This document shows, in pieces, positions 54,832 through 63,388 of a stretch of DNA of 64,000 nucleotides. Positions within the stretch are counted from its first letter, which is position 1. Each line of letters begins with the position of its first letter. A program made the position numbers and the translations under genes. The stretch is from Salipiger sp. H15 (GTDB taxonomy: Bacteria; Pseudomonadota; Alphaproteobacteria; Rhodobacterales; Rhodobacteraceae), in contig NZ_CP123385.1 in the NCBI RefSeq assembly GCF_040409955.1, forward strand, positions 1,657,501-1,721,500, written 5' to 3'. The notes beneath the pieces were generated by a model. It made no database searches and was not told the origin of the DNA. It worked only from the letters and a program-made list of their open reading frames with translations.

Positions 54832-56262
54832 ATGACGACCGCAGCCCAAGCGGCTGCGCCGATCGTCGCCCTGACCGATGCCGCAAAGCATTTCGGCGCG
54901 GTCAGGGCGCTCGACGGCGTGAGCCTGTCCATCTCTCCCGGCGACTGCCTCGGCCTTGTCGGCCACAACGGCGCCGGGAAATCCACGCTCGTCAACGTGG
55001 TCAATGGCGGGCTCGCGCCCTCCGCGGGCTCGGTCGAGTTCCCGGCCTCGGGGGCCACGACGGCGCTTGCCGCCGGGGTGCGCTCGGTGTTCCAGGAGCT
55101 GTCGCTCTGCCCGAACCTGACGGTGGCCGAGAACCTGCGCATCTCGCATTCCGCGCTGAAGGGGATGAACTGGCGCGCCCCGGCGCGGGCCGAGATCAGC
55201 GCCGCGCTCGACCAGGTGTTCCCGGGCCACGGCATCGACGCCGACGCGCCGGTCGACACGCTCTCGATCGCGGAACGGCAGATGGTCGAGATCGCCATCG
55301 GTTTCGCCCCGCGCGGAACCGCGGCGAAGCTGGTCATCCTCGACGAGCCCACCTCGTCGCTGGATGCCGGCATCGCCGAACAGTTGCTCATCCACATCAA
55401 GCGCTTCTGCGCGCAGGGCGGCGCGGTCATCTTCATCTCGCACATGCTGGGCGAGATCTTCGAGGTGGCGAGCCGCATCCTCGTGATGAAGGACGGCAAG
55501 GTCGTGGCCGAGCGCCCCGCCGGGGGCTTCACCCGGCAGGGGCTGGTGGATGCCATGGGCCATGTCGCCACCGAGGCGGTCGCCGCGCAGGCCGCGCGGG
55601 TGCAGGGCGAGGAGGTGCTGCACACGCCCGAGGGGCTGCGCGCCCGCAAGGGCGAGATCGTCGGGCTTTCGGGGCTGGCGGGGCACGGGCAGGCCGAGGC
55701 GCTGGCCCGGCTCTACCTCGGTGCCACCTCGTCCTGGCGCAGCCCGCGCGAGGCCGGGATGGTCTTTGTCGCCGGGGACCGCGGCCGTGACGGCGTGCTG
55801 CCGCTCTGGTCGATCCTGCGCAATGCCTCGATCTCGATCCTGCCGCAGATCGCCAAACGCGGTCTCGTTGACCGCGAGAAGGAGGCCGCCGTCGCCGCCG
55901 AGTGGAAGAAGCGCATCGGCATCCGCACCGAGGACGTGACCAACCCCATCCTGTCGCTCTCGGGCGGCAACCAGCAGAAGGTGCTCTTCGCCCGCGCGCT
56001 CGCCTCCGCCGCCCCGGTGGTGGTGATGGACGATCCGATGCGTGGCGTCGACGTGGGCACCAAACAGGACGTCTATGCCATGATCCGCGCCGAGGCCGCC
56101 CGCGGCCGCACCTTCCTTTGGTATTCCACCGAGACCGAGGAGGTCTGCCAGTGCGACCGGGTCTTCGTCTTCCGCAACGGCGCGATCTCGGCCGAACTGA
56201 CCGGCGACCAGATCACCGAGGAGCGCATCCTCGAGGCCTCGTTCGAGATGGAAGGGGCATAG
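54832..56262 (+). CDS. Ribose-type ABC transporter ATPase (RbsA-like, two domains)
   Basis: This 476-residue fused ATPase has a first domain with Walker [10 protein letters not shown] and Walker [13 protein letters not shown] but a degenerate signature (IAERQMVE). The second domain lacks a canonical Walker A ([10 protein letters not shown]) but has the signature LSGGNQQKV and MDDPMRGVD. This is the normal RbsA asymmetry. It begins 6 bp after the binding-protein gene. Confidence 0.92.
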   Translation: MTTAAQAAAPIVALTDAAKHFGAVRALDGVSLSISPGDCLGLVGHNGAGKSTLVNVVNGGLAPSAGSVEFPASGATTALAAGVRSVFQELSLCPNLTVAENLRISHSALKGMNWRAPARAEISAALDQVFPGHGIDADAPVDTLSIAERQMVEIAIGFAPRGTAAKLVILDEPTSSLDAGIAEQLLIHIKRFCAQGGAVIFISHMLGEIFEVASRILVMKDGKVVAERPAGGFTRQGLVDAMGHVATEAVAAQAARVQGEEVLHTPEGLRARKGEIVGLSGLAGHGQAEALARLYLGATSSWRSPREAGMVFVAGDRGRDGVLPLWSILRNASISILPQIAKRGLVDREKEAAVAAEWKKRIGIRTEDVTNPILSLSGGNQQKVLFARALASAAPVVVMDDPMRGVDVGTKQDVYAMIRAEAARGRTFLWYSTETEEVCQCDRVFVFRNGAISAELTGDQITEERILEASFEMEGA

Positions 56263-56263
56263 G

Positions 56264-57193
56264 ATGCGGATCTTCGCGAAATACCGGATCCTGCTGCCCG
56301 TGGTCTCGCTGGCGGTGCTGCTGGCGGCGACCTTCTACATGCAGCCGCGGGCGATGAGCTACTTCGGGATCAACCTGCTCTTCAACCTCGCGGTGCCGAT
56401 CGCGCTGGCGACCATCGCGCAGATGATGATCATCATGGTCAACGACATCGACCTCTCGCTCGGGGCCTTCGTGTCGCTGGTGGCCTGCATCACCGCGACC
56501 TACCTCAACGACACGCCGATGCTCGGGCTGCTGATCCTGCTGGCGCTGGTGCTCTGCTACGCCGCGCTCGGCGCGGTGATCCACGCGCTCGAGCTTCCCG
56601 CCATCGTGGTGACGCTGGGCATGTCCTTCGTCTGGGGCGGGCTCGCGCTCTTCATCCTTCCCTCGCCCGGCGGCGCGAGCCCCGGCTGGCTGCGCACGCT
56701 GATGACCGTCAAGCCGCCCTACATCCCCATGGCCGTCGCGGCCTCGGTGATCATCGCCATCGTCACGCACCTGCTGGTGATCCGCTCGGGCATCGGCACG
56801 GTGCTGCGCGGGGTCGGCGGCAATGCCCGCTCGGTTCAGCGCGCCGGCTGGCCGGTGGTGCGGCTGAAGGCGCTGGCCTACGGGCTCGCCGGGCTCTTCG
56901 GGGTCTTTGCCGGCATGGCGCTGGTGGGGCTCACAACCTCGGCCGATGCCAATATCGCGCTGCGCTACACGCTTCTGTCGATCGCCGGTGTGATCCTCGG
57001 CGGCGGCGAGTTCATCGGCGGCAAGGTGAGCCCGGTGGGCGCGGTGATCGGCGCGCTGACCCTGACGCTCGCCGCCTCGTTCCTCAGCTTCCTGCGGCTC
57101 TCTCCCGATTGGCAGATCGGCGCGCAGGGGGCGATCCTGATCCTTGTCCTGACGGCGCGGCTGCTCTTCACCCGCCGCGACGCAGAGGCGTGA
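56264..57193 (+). CDS. Ribose-type ABC transporter permease 1
   Basis: This 309-residue RbsC-family permease has eight or more helices, with ATIAQMMIIMVNDIDLSLGAF and GVGGNARSVQRAGW as family marks. It follows the ATPase gene directly. Confidence 0.9.
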   Translation: MRIFAKYRILLPVVSLAVLLAATFYMQPRAMSYFGINLLFNLAVPIALATIAQMMIIMVNDIDLSLGAFVSLVACITATYLNDTPMLGLLILLALVLCYAALGAVIHALELPAIVVTLGMSFVWGGLALFILPSPGGASPGWLRTLMTVKPPYIPMAVAASVIIAIVTHLLVIRSGIGTVLRGVGGNARSVQRAGWPVVRLKALAYGLAGLFGVFAGMALVGLTTSADANIALRYTLLSIAGVILGGGEFIGGKVSPVGAVIGALTLTLAASFLSFLRLSPDWQIGAQGAILILVLTARLLFTRRDAEA

Positions 57194-57203
57194 GGAGGCG
57201 CGC

Positions 57204-58139
57204 ATGAAACTCTTCCAGAAACCCTGGCTCTGGTCCTGGCTCGCCGCCGCCGCCGCCTTCGCGCTGACCGTGGCGCTGACCGAGGGGCGCGGGGCGGGCG
57301 AGCTGGCCTATGCCGCGCTCAGCTTCGGCGCCTTCGCCGCCATCGTCGGGCTCGGGCAGATGCTGGTCATCACGCTGGGGCCGGGCAATGTCGACCTGTC
57401 GATCCCCGCCACCATGACGCTGTCGGGCACGCTGGCGCTGAAGGCGATGGGCACCGATCCCGGCACCGCCTGGATGGGGCTCGGCGTCGCGCTGCTGGTC
57501 GGGCTCGGCACGGGGATTGCCAACTTCGCGCTGATCTACCTGCTGCGCCTGCCGCCGATCATCGCGACGCTCGCCGCCTCGCTCATCTACCAGTCGCTGG
57601 CGATCTGGTCGAACCGCGGCCTGCGCATCAAGCCGCCGGCCGGGCTCGCCGATTTCGCCACCGGCCGCAGCTTCGGCATTCCCAACGTCGCGCTGGTGGG
57701 GCTTGGCCTGTCGCTGCTGGTCTGGCTGCTGCTCGAGCGCACGGTCTGGGGCCGCTGGCTGCTGGCCTCGGGGCAGAACCTGCGCGCGGCGCGGCTCGCC
57801 GGGGTGCCGGTCGAGGCGGTGCGCGCCGCCACCTACCTCGCCGTCACCGTCTTTGCCGCCATCGCCGGCTACCTGCTCGCCAGCTTCTCGGGCGGCGCCG
57901 CGCTCAACATGGGGGGCGAGTACCTCCTGATGTCGATCGCCGTGGTGGTCATCGGCGGCAGCTCCATCGCCGGGGGCATGTCCAACGTGCCCGGCGTCTG
58001 GGGCGCCTCACTCTTCATGTTCCTCGTCGTCTCCATGCTCAACTCCTACGGCGCAGGCGCCGGGGTGCGCATGGTGCTGACCGGTCTCATCATCATCGGC
58101 ATCGTCATTGCCGCCAGCACGAGGAGGGTCTCGCGATGA
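57204..58139 (+). CDS. Ribose-type ABC transporter permease 2
   Basis: This 311-residue RbsC-family permease has the motifs GLGQMLVITLGPGNVDLSIP, ASGQNLRAARLAG and AVVVIGGSSIAGG. Two different permeases point to a heterodimeric channel. It overlaps the SMP-30 gene by 4 bases. Confidence 0.9.
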   Translation: MKLFQKPWLWSWLAAAAAFALTVALTEGRGAGELAYAALSFGAFAAIVGLGQMLVITLGPGNVDLSIPATMTLSGTLALKAMGTDPGTAWMGLGVALLVGLGTGIANFALIYLLRLPPIIATLAASLIYQSLAIWSNRGLRIKPPAGLADFATGRSFGIPNVALVGLGLSLLVWLLLERTVWGRWLLASGQNLRAARLAGVPVEAVRAATYLAVTVFAAIAGYLLASFSGGAALNMGGEYLLMSIAVVVIGGSSIAGGMSNVPGVWGASLFMFLVVSMLNSYGAGAGVRMVLTGLIIIGIVIAASTRRVSR

Positions 58140-59068
58140 TCCGCACGCCCGAACACCTGGAGTTCCGCGACGAGCGGTTCGGCCGCCTCGTCCACCCGAT
58201 GGGCAAGCTCGAGCAGCTCTGCACCGGCTTCACCTGGACCGAGGGGCCGGTCTGGTTCGGCGACCGCAACGCGCTGATCTTCTCGGAGATCCCCTCGCAG
58301 ACCATGTACCAGTGGACCGAGGGGCAGGGCCTCAGCGTCTTCCGCGAAGAGAGCCGGTTCAACAACGGCAACACCCGCGATCCCTGGGGACGGCTGGTCG
58401 GCTGCCGCCATGGCACGCGCGACGTGGTGCGCACCGAGTATGACGGCAGCCTCACTGTGCTTGCCGCCGAGCATGGCGGCAAGCGGCTCAATTCGCCGAA
58501 CGACGTGGTGGTCAGCTCCGACGGTGCGGTCTGGTTCACCGATCCGACCTACGGCATCATCTCGAACTTCGAGGGCAACCGCGCCGAGCCTGAGCAGGGC
58601 GCGCGCCACGTCTTCCGGATCGCGCCCGGGGGCGGCGCGGCGGTGCCGGTGATCTCGGACTTCGCGCAGCCGAACGGGCTCTGCTTCTCGCCCGACGAGA
58701 GCCTCCTCTACGTCGCCGAAAGCGGCTCGAGCCACGACGACACCGTGCCCGCGGTGATCCGCAAATACGCGGTGGAGGGCGCGCGCCTCAACCCGCTCGG
58801 GGAGTTCGCCACGCTCGACTGCGGGTTGCCCGACGGGATGCGCTGCGACATCGAGGGCAACCTCTGGTCCTCGGCCGGGGACGGGGTGCACTGCTTCGCG
58901 CCGGACGGCACGCTCCTCGGCAAGATCCTCGTGCCCGAGGTGGTCGCCAACCTCTGCTTCGGCGGGCCGGACGGGCAGCGCATGTACATCACCGCGACGA
59001 GCTCGGTCTACCGCGTCTTCGTCGACGTGAAGGGTGCCGAGCCCTGGACCCGCAGCGCCCGCGCCTGA
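58136..59068 (+). CDS. SMP-30/gluconolactonase-family lactonase
   Basis: This 310-residue beta-propeller has the metal-site motifs WTEGPVW, GNTRDPWG, LNSPNDVV (Asn) and PNGLCFSPDESLLYV (Asp). It hydrolyses a sugar lactone. As the last gene of the ABC operon it suggests that the imported compound is, or is oxidised to, an aldonolactone. No signal peptide, so it acts in the cytoplasm. Confidence 0.88.
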   Translation: MIRTPEHLEFRDERFGRLVHPMGKLEQLCTGFTWTEGPVWFGDRNALIFSEIPSQTMYQWTEGQGLSVFREESRFNNGNTRDPWGRLVGCRHGTRDVVRTEYDGSLTVLAAEHGGKRLNSPNDVVVSSDGAVWFTDPTYGIISNFEGNRAEPEQGARHVFRIAPGGGAAVPVISDFAQPNGLCFSPDESLLYVAESGSSHDDTVPAVIRKYAVEGARLNPLGEFATLDCGLPDGMRCDIEGNLWSSAGDGVHCFAPDGTLLGKILVPEVVANLCFGGPDGQRMYITATSSVYRVFVDVKGAEPWTRSARA

Positions 59069-59101
59069 GCGCGCGCTTTCATCTTTCCCCAAATACTCCC
59101 G

Positions 59102-59126
59102 CCGGAGGCGTCCCCCACGCCTCCGG
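59102..59126 (+). terminator. Hairpin after the SMP-30 gene
   Basis: A perfect 10-bp stem (59102-59111 with 59117-59126) with a CCCCC loop is preceded by TTTCCCCAAATACTCCC. This flank-plus-hairpin arrangement is, from memory, a recurrent intergenic element in Rhodobacteraceae. It probably ends the sugar ABC transcript. Confidence 0.65.
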
Positions 59127-59250
59127 TTCCACGCCGCGCTTCAACAACCCGTGTCCGTGTTTTCCGGAACAGCAGGCGGGGCCTCTCCGTTTCACTCCCA
59201 GCGGCGCCCCGAAGGGTGCCGGATGAGAGAAATCTGGAAGGAGGCATCCC

Positions 59251-59811
59251 ATGACTGCCATCAGCAACGCCAAGATCCTGATCATCGCCACCAACGGCTT
59301 CGAACAGTCGGAGCTGGAGGTTCCCCGCGACCAGATGCGCGCCAGGGGCGCCGAGGTCCATGTCGCCACGCTCGACGGCAATCCCATCAAGGGCTGGCAG
59401 GGCAAGGACTGGGGCCGCGAGGCCGCGGCCGACGCGAAGATCGCCGACATCAACTCGCATGACTACGACGCGCTGGTGATCCCCGGCGGGCAGATCAACC
59501 CCGACCTGCTGCGGGTCGAGCCCGCGGTGATCGACCTCGTGAAGGACTTCCACAACGAGGGCAAGGTGATCGCCGCCGTCTGCCACGGTCCCTGGGTGCT
59601 GGTCGAGGCCGGCATCGTGAAGGGGCGCGAGGTGACCTCGTACCACTCGATCAAAACCGATGTGGTGAACGCGGGCGGGAACTGGGTGGACGAGCCCGTC
59701 GCCTGCGACAAGGGCATCGTGACCAGCCGCAAACCGGATGACCTGAACGCCTTCGTGGCGAAGATCGTCGAGGAGGTCGAGGAAGGCCAGCACGACCGCA
59801 GGGCCGCGTGA
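59251..59811 (+). CDS. PfpI/DJ-1-family protein
   Basis: This 186-residue protein of the PfpI/YhbO type has E18 (NGFEQSE) and the nucleophile elbow C111-H112 (AAVCHGPW). Family members act as glyoxalase III/deglycase-like or stress proteases; no choice can be made here. GGAGG precedes the ATG. It is a single gene with a strong terminator after it. Confidence 0.9.
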   Translation: MTAISNAKILIIATNGFEQSELEVPRDQMRARGAEVHVATLDGNPIKGWQGKDWGREAAADAKIADINSHDYDALVIPGGQINPDLLRVEPAVIDLVKDFHNEGKVIAAVCHGPWVLVEAGIVKGREVTSYHSIKTDVVNAGGNWVDEPVACDKGIVTSRKPDDLNAFVAKIVEEVEEGQHDRRAA

Positions 59812-59839
59812 CCTTCCGTAGCGGGTCTGCGAAGACTGG

Positions 59840-59870
59840 CCGCGCCGGGCAACCGGCGCGGTCTTTTACG
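59840..59870 (+). terminator. Intrinsic terminator after the PfpI gene
   Basis: A perfect 9-bp stem CCGCGCCGG/CCGGCGCGG closed by GCAA is followed by TCTTTT; AAGAC and GTCTT flank it and make it usable from both strands. One of the clearest terminators in the window. Confidence 0.85.
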
Positions 59871-59876
59871 TGGCCA

Positions 59877-60491
59877 TCACGCGGGGCCGGAGCCGAAGAA
59901 CTCGTCCGGGCTCATGTGCCCGCCGAGCCGCGCCGCGCCGTAGAGCTGCGTCGCCACCTCGCCCGCGCCGACCAGCAGCACCGCCGCGCCGGTGAGGCGC
60001 AGCGGGTCCAGCAGCGCGCGGGCCGCGGCGCGGGCCTCGGACCAGGGCAGCACAAGGGCGGGGCAGGGCGCGCAGCCCGCGATCTGGCAGCCGGTCAGTT
60101 CCGCGAGATCCTCGCGAAAGAGCGCCGGCGGCTCGGCGGGCGGGGAGAAGCACAGAAGATGCACGTCGCGCATGGCGCGGAGCCGGGCACGAATCTGCCC
60201 GGGCATCGACAGCCGCCGCCCGAGGCCGAGCCCCAGCGCCTCCGGCAGGAAGGCCACGGCGCTTATGTCCGTGCCGCAGAAGGCACGCAGCGCGAGATAG
60301 TCCCTTGGCGCCATGCCAAGCTCGGCCGCGCGGCCCAACTGCATCCGGAGGGCGATGCCCGACGGGCCCTTGCGCGCGGCCTTCGCGCGGCGCCAGCGCT
60401 CGACGGCAAGCAGCGAGGCGGGCTCGAGCGCGGGGCCGCCATTGTGGCCGGCGGGAGGCGGGGCTGAAGCGGGGAATGGACGGTCGGGCAT
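59877..60491 (-). CDS. Hypothetical protein with GHNGGP motif
   Basis: This 204-residue basic, Ala/Arg-rich protein is not recognised. The N-terminus has GHNGGPAL (about residues 15-22), then a helical region (ERWRRAKAARKG). Four cysteines are visible, two in CQIAGCAPC. No signal peptide. It is divergent from a LysR gene. Codon use and GC match its neighbours, so it is probably a real gene. Confidence 0.6.
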   Translation of the reverse strand: MPDRPFPASAPPPAGHNGGPALEPASLLAVERWRRAKAARKGPSGIALRMQLGRAAELGMAPRDYLALRAFCGTDISAVAFLPEALGLGLGRRLSMPGQIRARLRAMRDVHLLCFSPPAEPPALFREDLAELTGCQIAGCAPCPALVLPWSEARAAARALLDPLRLTGAAVLLVGAGEVATQLYGAARLGGHMSPDEFFGSGPA

Positions 60492-60653
60492 GGTCGTTCG
60501 GAACAGGGAAACACTCCTGCGGCAGATTTTACCTTCCGGTTTCGGGGTCAAGCACAGTGCCCGGTAAAACCCCGATATTGTCCCCGCTCTGTCCAAGTCC
60601 TGCCCCAATCCGGGGCGATACCAGTGTGCAAGACTGATAACGAGGTGATGGGT

Positions 60654-61559
60654 ATGGATCGACTGACCGAAATGGAGGCCTTTGCCACGGTGGTGGACCA
60701 GGGTGGTTTCACCGATGCGGCGAAGAAGATGGGTATCTCGAAATCGGCGGTGTCGAAACATGTCTCCTCGCTGGAGGCCCGGCTCGGTGCACGCCTGCTG
60801 AACCGCACCACGCGCCGCGTCTCGCCCACCGAGATCGGCCTTGCCTATTACGACCGGGCGCGGCGGGTGCTGAACGACGCAGGCGAGGCCGATGCGCTGG
60901 TCACCTCGATGCAATCGGCGCCCTCTGGGCTGCTGCGCATCTCGGTCGCCACGGATTTCGGGGTGAACCACCTCAGCCCGGTGCTCGGAGAGTTCCTGTC
61001 GGAATTCCCGGACATCACCGTCAACATGGTGCTCAACAACCGCTACGTCGAGCTGATCTCGGAAGGCTTCGACATGGCGGTGCGGATCGGCGAGCTGGAG
61101 GACAGCACGCTGCGCGCCCGCAAGCTGACCGACACCACAAAGCGGATGATCGCCTCGCCCTCGTATTTCCAGCGCTTCGGCCGCCCGCAGCGGATCGACG
61201 ACCTGAACGAGCACAAGCTCCTGCACTATTCCAACCAGTCCTCGGGCAACGTCTGGAAGGTGACCGCGCCCTCGGGCGAGAAGCGCCAGGTGCGCACCGC
61301 CGGCTGGCTCTCGGTCAACGACGGGCAGTCGCTGCTCAATGCCTGCATCGCGGGTCTCGGGATCGCCTACCTGCCGTCCTACCTCTACGCGGATGCGATG
61401 AAGCAGGGGCTGGTCGAGGACGCAATCCCCGATCTGCCGGTCGAGACGCAGGGCATCTACGCCGTCTACCCGCCGGGCCGCTTCACCCAGCCGAAGGTTC
61501 GCGCCTTCATCGATTTCCTCGTGCATGCCTTTGCCGAAAAGGGCCCGCACGACTGGTAA
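60654..61559 (+). CDS. LysR-family regulator
   Basis: This 301-residue LysR protein has an HTH at about 18-55 (GGFTDAAKKMGISKSAVSKH) and an effector domain with SVATDFGVNHL. I chose ATG 60654 (GAGG eight bases before). A clear terminator follows. It belongs to the same subgroup as the LysR gene at 62455, which suggests a duplicated pair. Target unknown; the divergent hypothetical gene is a candidate. Confidence 0.87.
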   Translation: MDRLTEMEAFATVVDQGGFTDAAKKMGISKSAVSKHVSSLEARLGARLLNRTTRRVSPTEIGLAYYDRARRVLNDAGEADALVTSMQSAPSGLLRISVATDFGVNHLSPVLGEFLSEFPDITVNMVLNNRYVELISEGFDMAVRIGELEDSTLRARKLTDTTKRMIASPSYFQRFGRPQRIDDLNEHKLLHYSNQSSGNVWKVTAPSGEKRQVRTAGWLSVNDGQSLLNACIAGLGIAYLPSYLYADAMKQGLVEDAIPDLPVETQGIYAVYPPGRFTQPKVRAFIDFLVHAFAEKGPHDW

Positions 61560-61604
61560 CAGGTGTTTTCCTCGGGCGATCCTCGTAACGCCCTCCTGAG
61601 CCCC

Positions 61605-61627
61605 GGCCCCATGGTCGGGGCCTTTTT
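61605..61627 (+). terminator. Intrinsic terminator between LysR and TetR genes
   Basis: A GGCCCC/GGGGCC stem with a 6-base loop is followed by TTTTT. It ends the rightward LysR transcript before the convergent TetR gene. Confidence 0.85.
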
Positions 61628-61668
61628 CTTTGCCGCGTGTCAGGGCAGGGGCGGGCACCCGCGCGGCT

Positions 61669-62328
61669 TCAGAGACTGGCCTCGTCCCGCGCGTGGTCCC
61701 GCCACGCGTCCTGCGTGTTGGCGAGGCCGGCAAAGAGGATCGAGCTGCGCCGCAGGATCAGCTCGATGCAGTGCTGCACGCTCGCCTCGTCGTAAATCGC
61801 CGGGCGCAGCCCGTGGGTGTAGATGGCGTAAAAGGCGGCCAGCGCCTCCTCGAGTTCCTCGCCGCTGCGATGGGCAAAGCGGCGCGAGTCGCGCATCGCC
61901 TGCAGCAGCGGAGAGAGCGCCTGCCTCAATTGCAGGCGGTTCTCGAATTCGGTTTCGGCAGGCCATTGCCAGAAATAGGCCTGCATCACGGCGAGAAGCC
62001 GCGGATCCTCGAGATCGCCCTGCACGTAGATGGTCACGATGTGGCGCAGCTTCTCGTCGAAACTGGCGTGCAGCGGGACGGAGCCGGAGAGCGCATCTAT
62101 CTGAGAGGCATTGTTTTCATGGATCAGCGCGTAGAGCAGCCCGGCCTTGGAATGGAAATAGACGTTGATCATCGCATGGGTCACGCCGGCCAATCGGGCG
62201 ATTTCGGTGACCGAAACGTTGTGATAGCCCTCTTCATCAAAGAGCTTGCGGGCAGCCGCCGTCAGGCGCGCGCGGGTAGCGGCGCTCTTCTCCTCCCGAT
62301 TGCGGTGGCGGGGCGTCTTGCTGTCCAT
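61669..62328 (-). CDS. TetR-family regulator
   Basis: This 219-residue repressor has an N-terminal TetR HTH (residues about 15-60: ARLTAAARKLF, then VTEIARLAGVTHAMINVYF) and a helical ligand domain. It is divergent from the LysR gene at 62455 across 126 bp, and the AT-rich gap (62340-62400, with ATTGTTATTAACAATGTT containing the dyad TTGTTA/TAACAA) is its likely operator. Confidence 0.88.
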   Translation of the reverse strand: MDSKTPRHRNREEKSAATRARLTAAARKLFDEEGYHNVSVTEIARLAGVTHAMINVYFHSKAGLLYALIHENNASQIDALSGSVPLHASFDEKLRHIVTIYVQGDLEDPRLLAVMQAYFWQWPAETEFENRLQLRQALSPLLQAMRDSRRFAHRSGEELEEALAAFYAIYTHGLRPAIYDEASVQHCIELILRRSSILFAGLANTQDAWRDHARDEASL

Positions 62329-62365
62329 ATGCCCGAGATTACGGCGCGAAGTAGGAAAGTCTATG

Positions 62366-62386
62366 ACATTGTTATTAACAATGTTG
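62366..62386. promoter_or_regulatory. AT-rich dyad between TetR and LysR genes
   Basis: ACATTGTTATTAACAATGT is a near-perfect palindrome (ACATTGTTA and TAACAATGT around a central T) in an otherwise GC-rich region, centred near 62376. It is a probable TetR-family operator controlling both divergent genes. Confidence 0.6.
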
Positions 62387-62454
62387 AAAAACTGTCGCCT
62401 ACGCTACATAAGCGCCGGCGGGTCACTAGTGCCCCGAGTATCTGGAGAGTCGTA

Positions 62455-63360
62455 ATGGATAAGTTTGCCGAGCTGCGGGCATTCACGCATGTGATGGACC
62501 ATGGCGGGTTCACCGCGGCGGCAGAGGCGCTTGGCATGTCCAAGGCGGCCGTGTCGAAGAACGTGGCCGCGCTGGAACGCCGGCTCGGGCTCAAGCTCTT
62601 CGAACGGACCACGCGGCAGGTGCGCCCGACGACCGAAGGCAACCATTACTACCGCTGGACCCGCCAGCTGCTCGCCGAGGCCGACTGGGCCGACACCTGC
62701 GCCCGCGCCCTTGCAGAGCCGCAGGAGGCCGCGCTGCGCGTCGCCGCGCCCTCCGAGCTGGTCGAGCACATGCTGCTGCCGCGGCTCGGCCGGTTCCTCG
62801 CCTCGCACCCGGACAGTTCCGTGGTCTTCGAGGCGCCGGGCTCCGAGGGCTGCGATCTCACCCTCAGCGCCGAGACCGGCGAGGACATGGACGGCCGGCC
62901 AATCGCGGTCAGCACCCACGTGGTCGTCGCCTCGTCGCTCTACCTCGCCACGCAGGGGCGGCCGGAAAGCGCCAGCGATCTCGCGTCGCACCGGCTGCTG
63001 CACCTGCCCTCCGAGCAGGAGGGGGTGATCTGGACCCTCACCGACCGCCGCGGCGCGGTCACGCCGGTCACCGCCGAGCGGCGGATCGAGATGGCCGACC
63101 CGCGCTCGGTGCTCGAGGCCTGCCTCGCCGGGCTCGGCATCGCCTGCCTTCCCGATTTCGTCGTGGGCCGCGATCTCAGCGTCGGGCGCCTGACCCGGGT
63201 GCTGCCCGAGTACGACTCCGCACGCCGGGTGATCCTGTCGCGCACCGAGACCGGCGGCCCCGCGCGCGAGCTGGCGATGAAGTTCGAATCCTACCTCGAT
63301 TCCACGCTGCGTGACCAAGGCGCGGCGCTGGCCGGCCGCGCCGGCGATCTCGCGCCCTGA
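62455..63360 (+). CDS. LysR-family regulator, paralogue of the gene at 60654
   Basis: This 301-residue LysR protein has an HTH (GGFTAAAEALGMSKAAVSKN) nearly superimposable on that of the LysR protein at 60654. The effector domain is shortened around residues 115-150, where the usual beta-alpha segment is replaced by a compact acidic stretch. GGAGAG precedes ATG 62455. Divergent TetR probably controls it. Confidence 0.87.
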   Translation: MDKFAELRAFTHVMDHGGFTAAAEALGMSKAAVSKNVAALERRLGLKLFERTTRQVRPTTEGNHYYRWTRQLLAEADWADTCARALAEPQEAALRVAAPSELVEHMLLPRLGRFLASHPDSSVVFEAPGSEGCDLTLSAETGEDMDGRPIAVSTHVVVASSLYLATQGRPESASDLASHRLLHLPSEQEGVIWTLTDRRGAVTPVTAERRIEMADPRSVLEACLAGLGIACLPDFVVGRDLSVGRLTRVLPEYDSARRVILSRTETGGPARELAMKFESYLDSTLRDQGAALAGRAGDLAP

Positions 63361-63388
63361 AGGGCCGCGTGACCGGTCTGCGGGCCGG

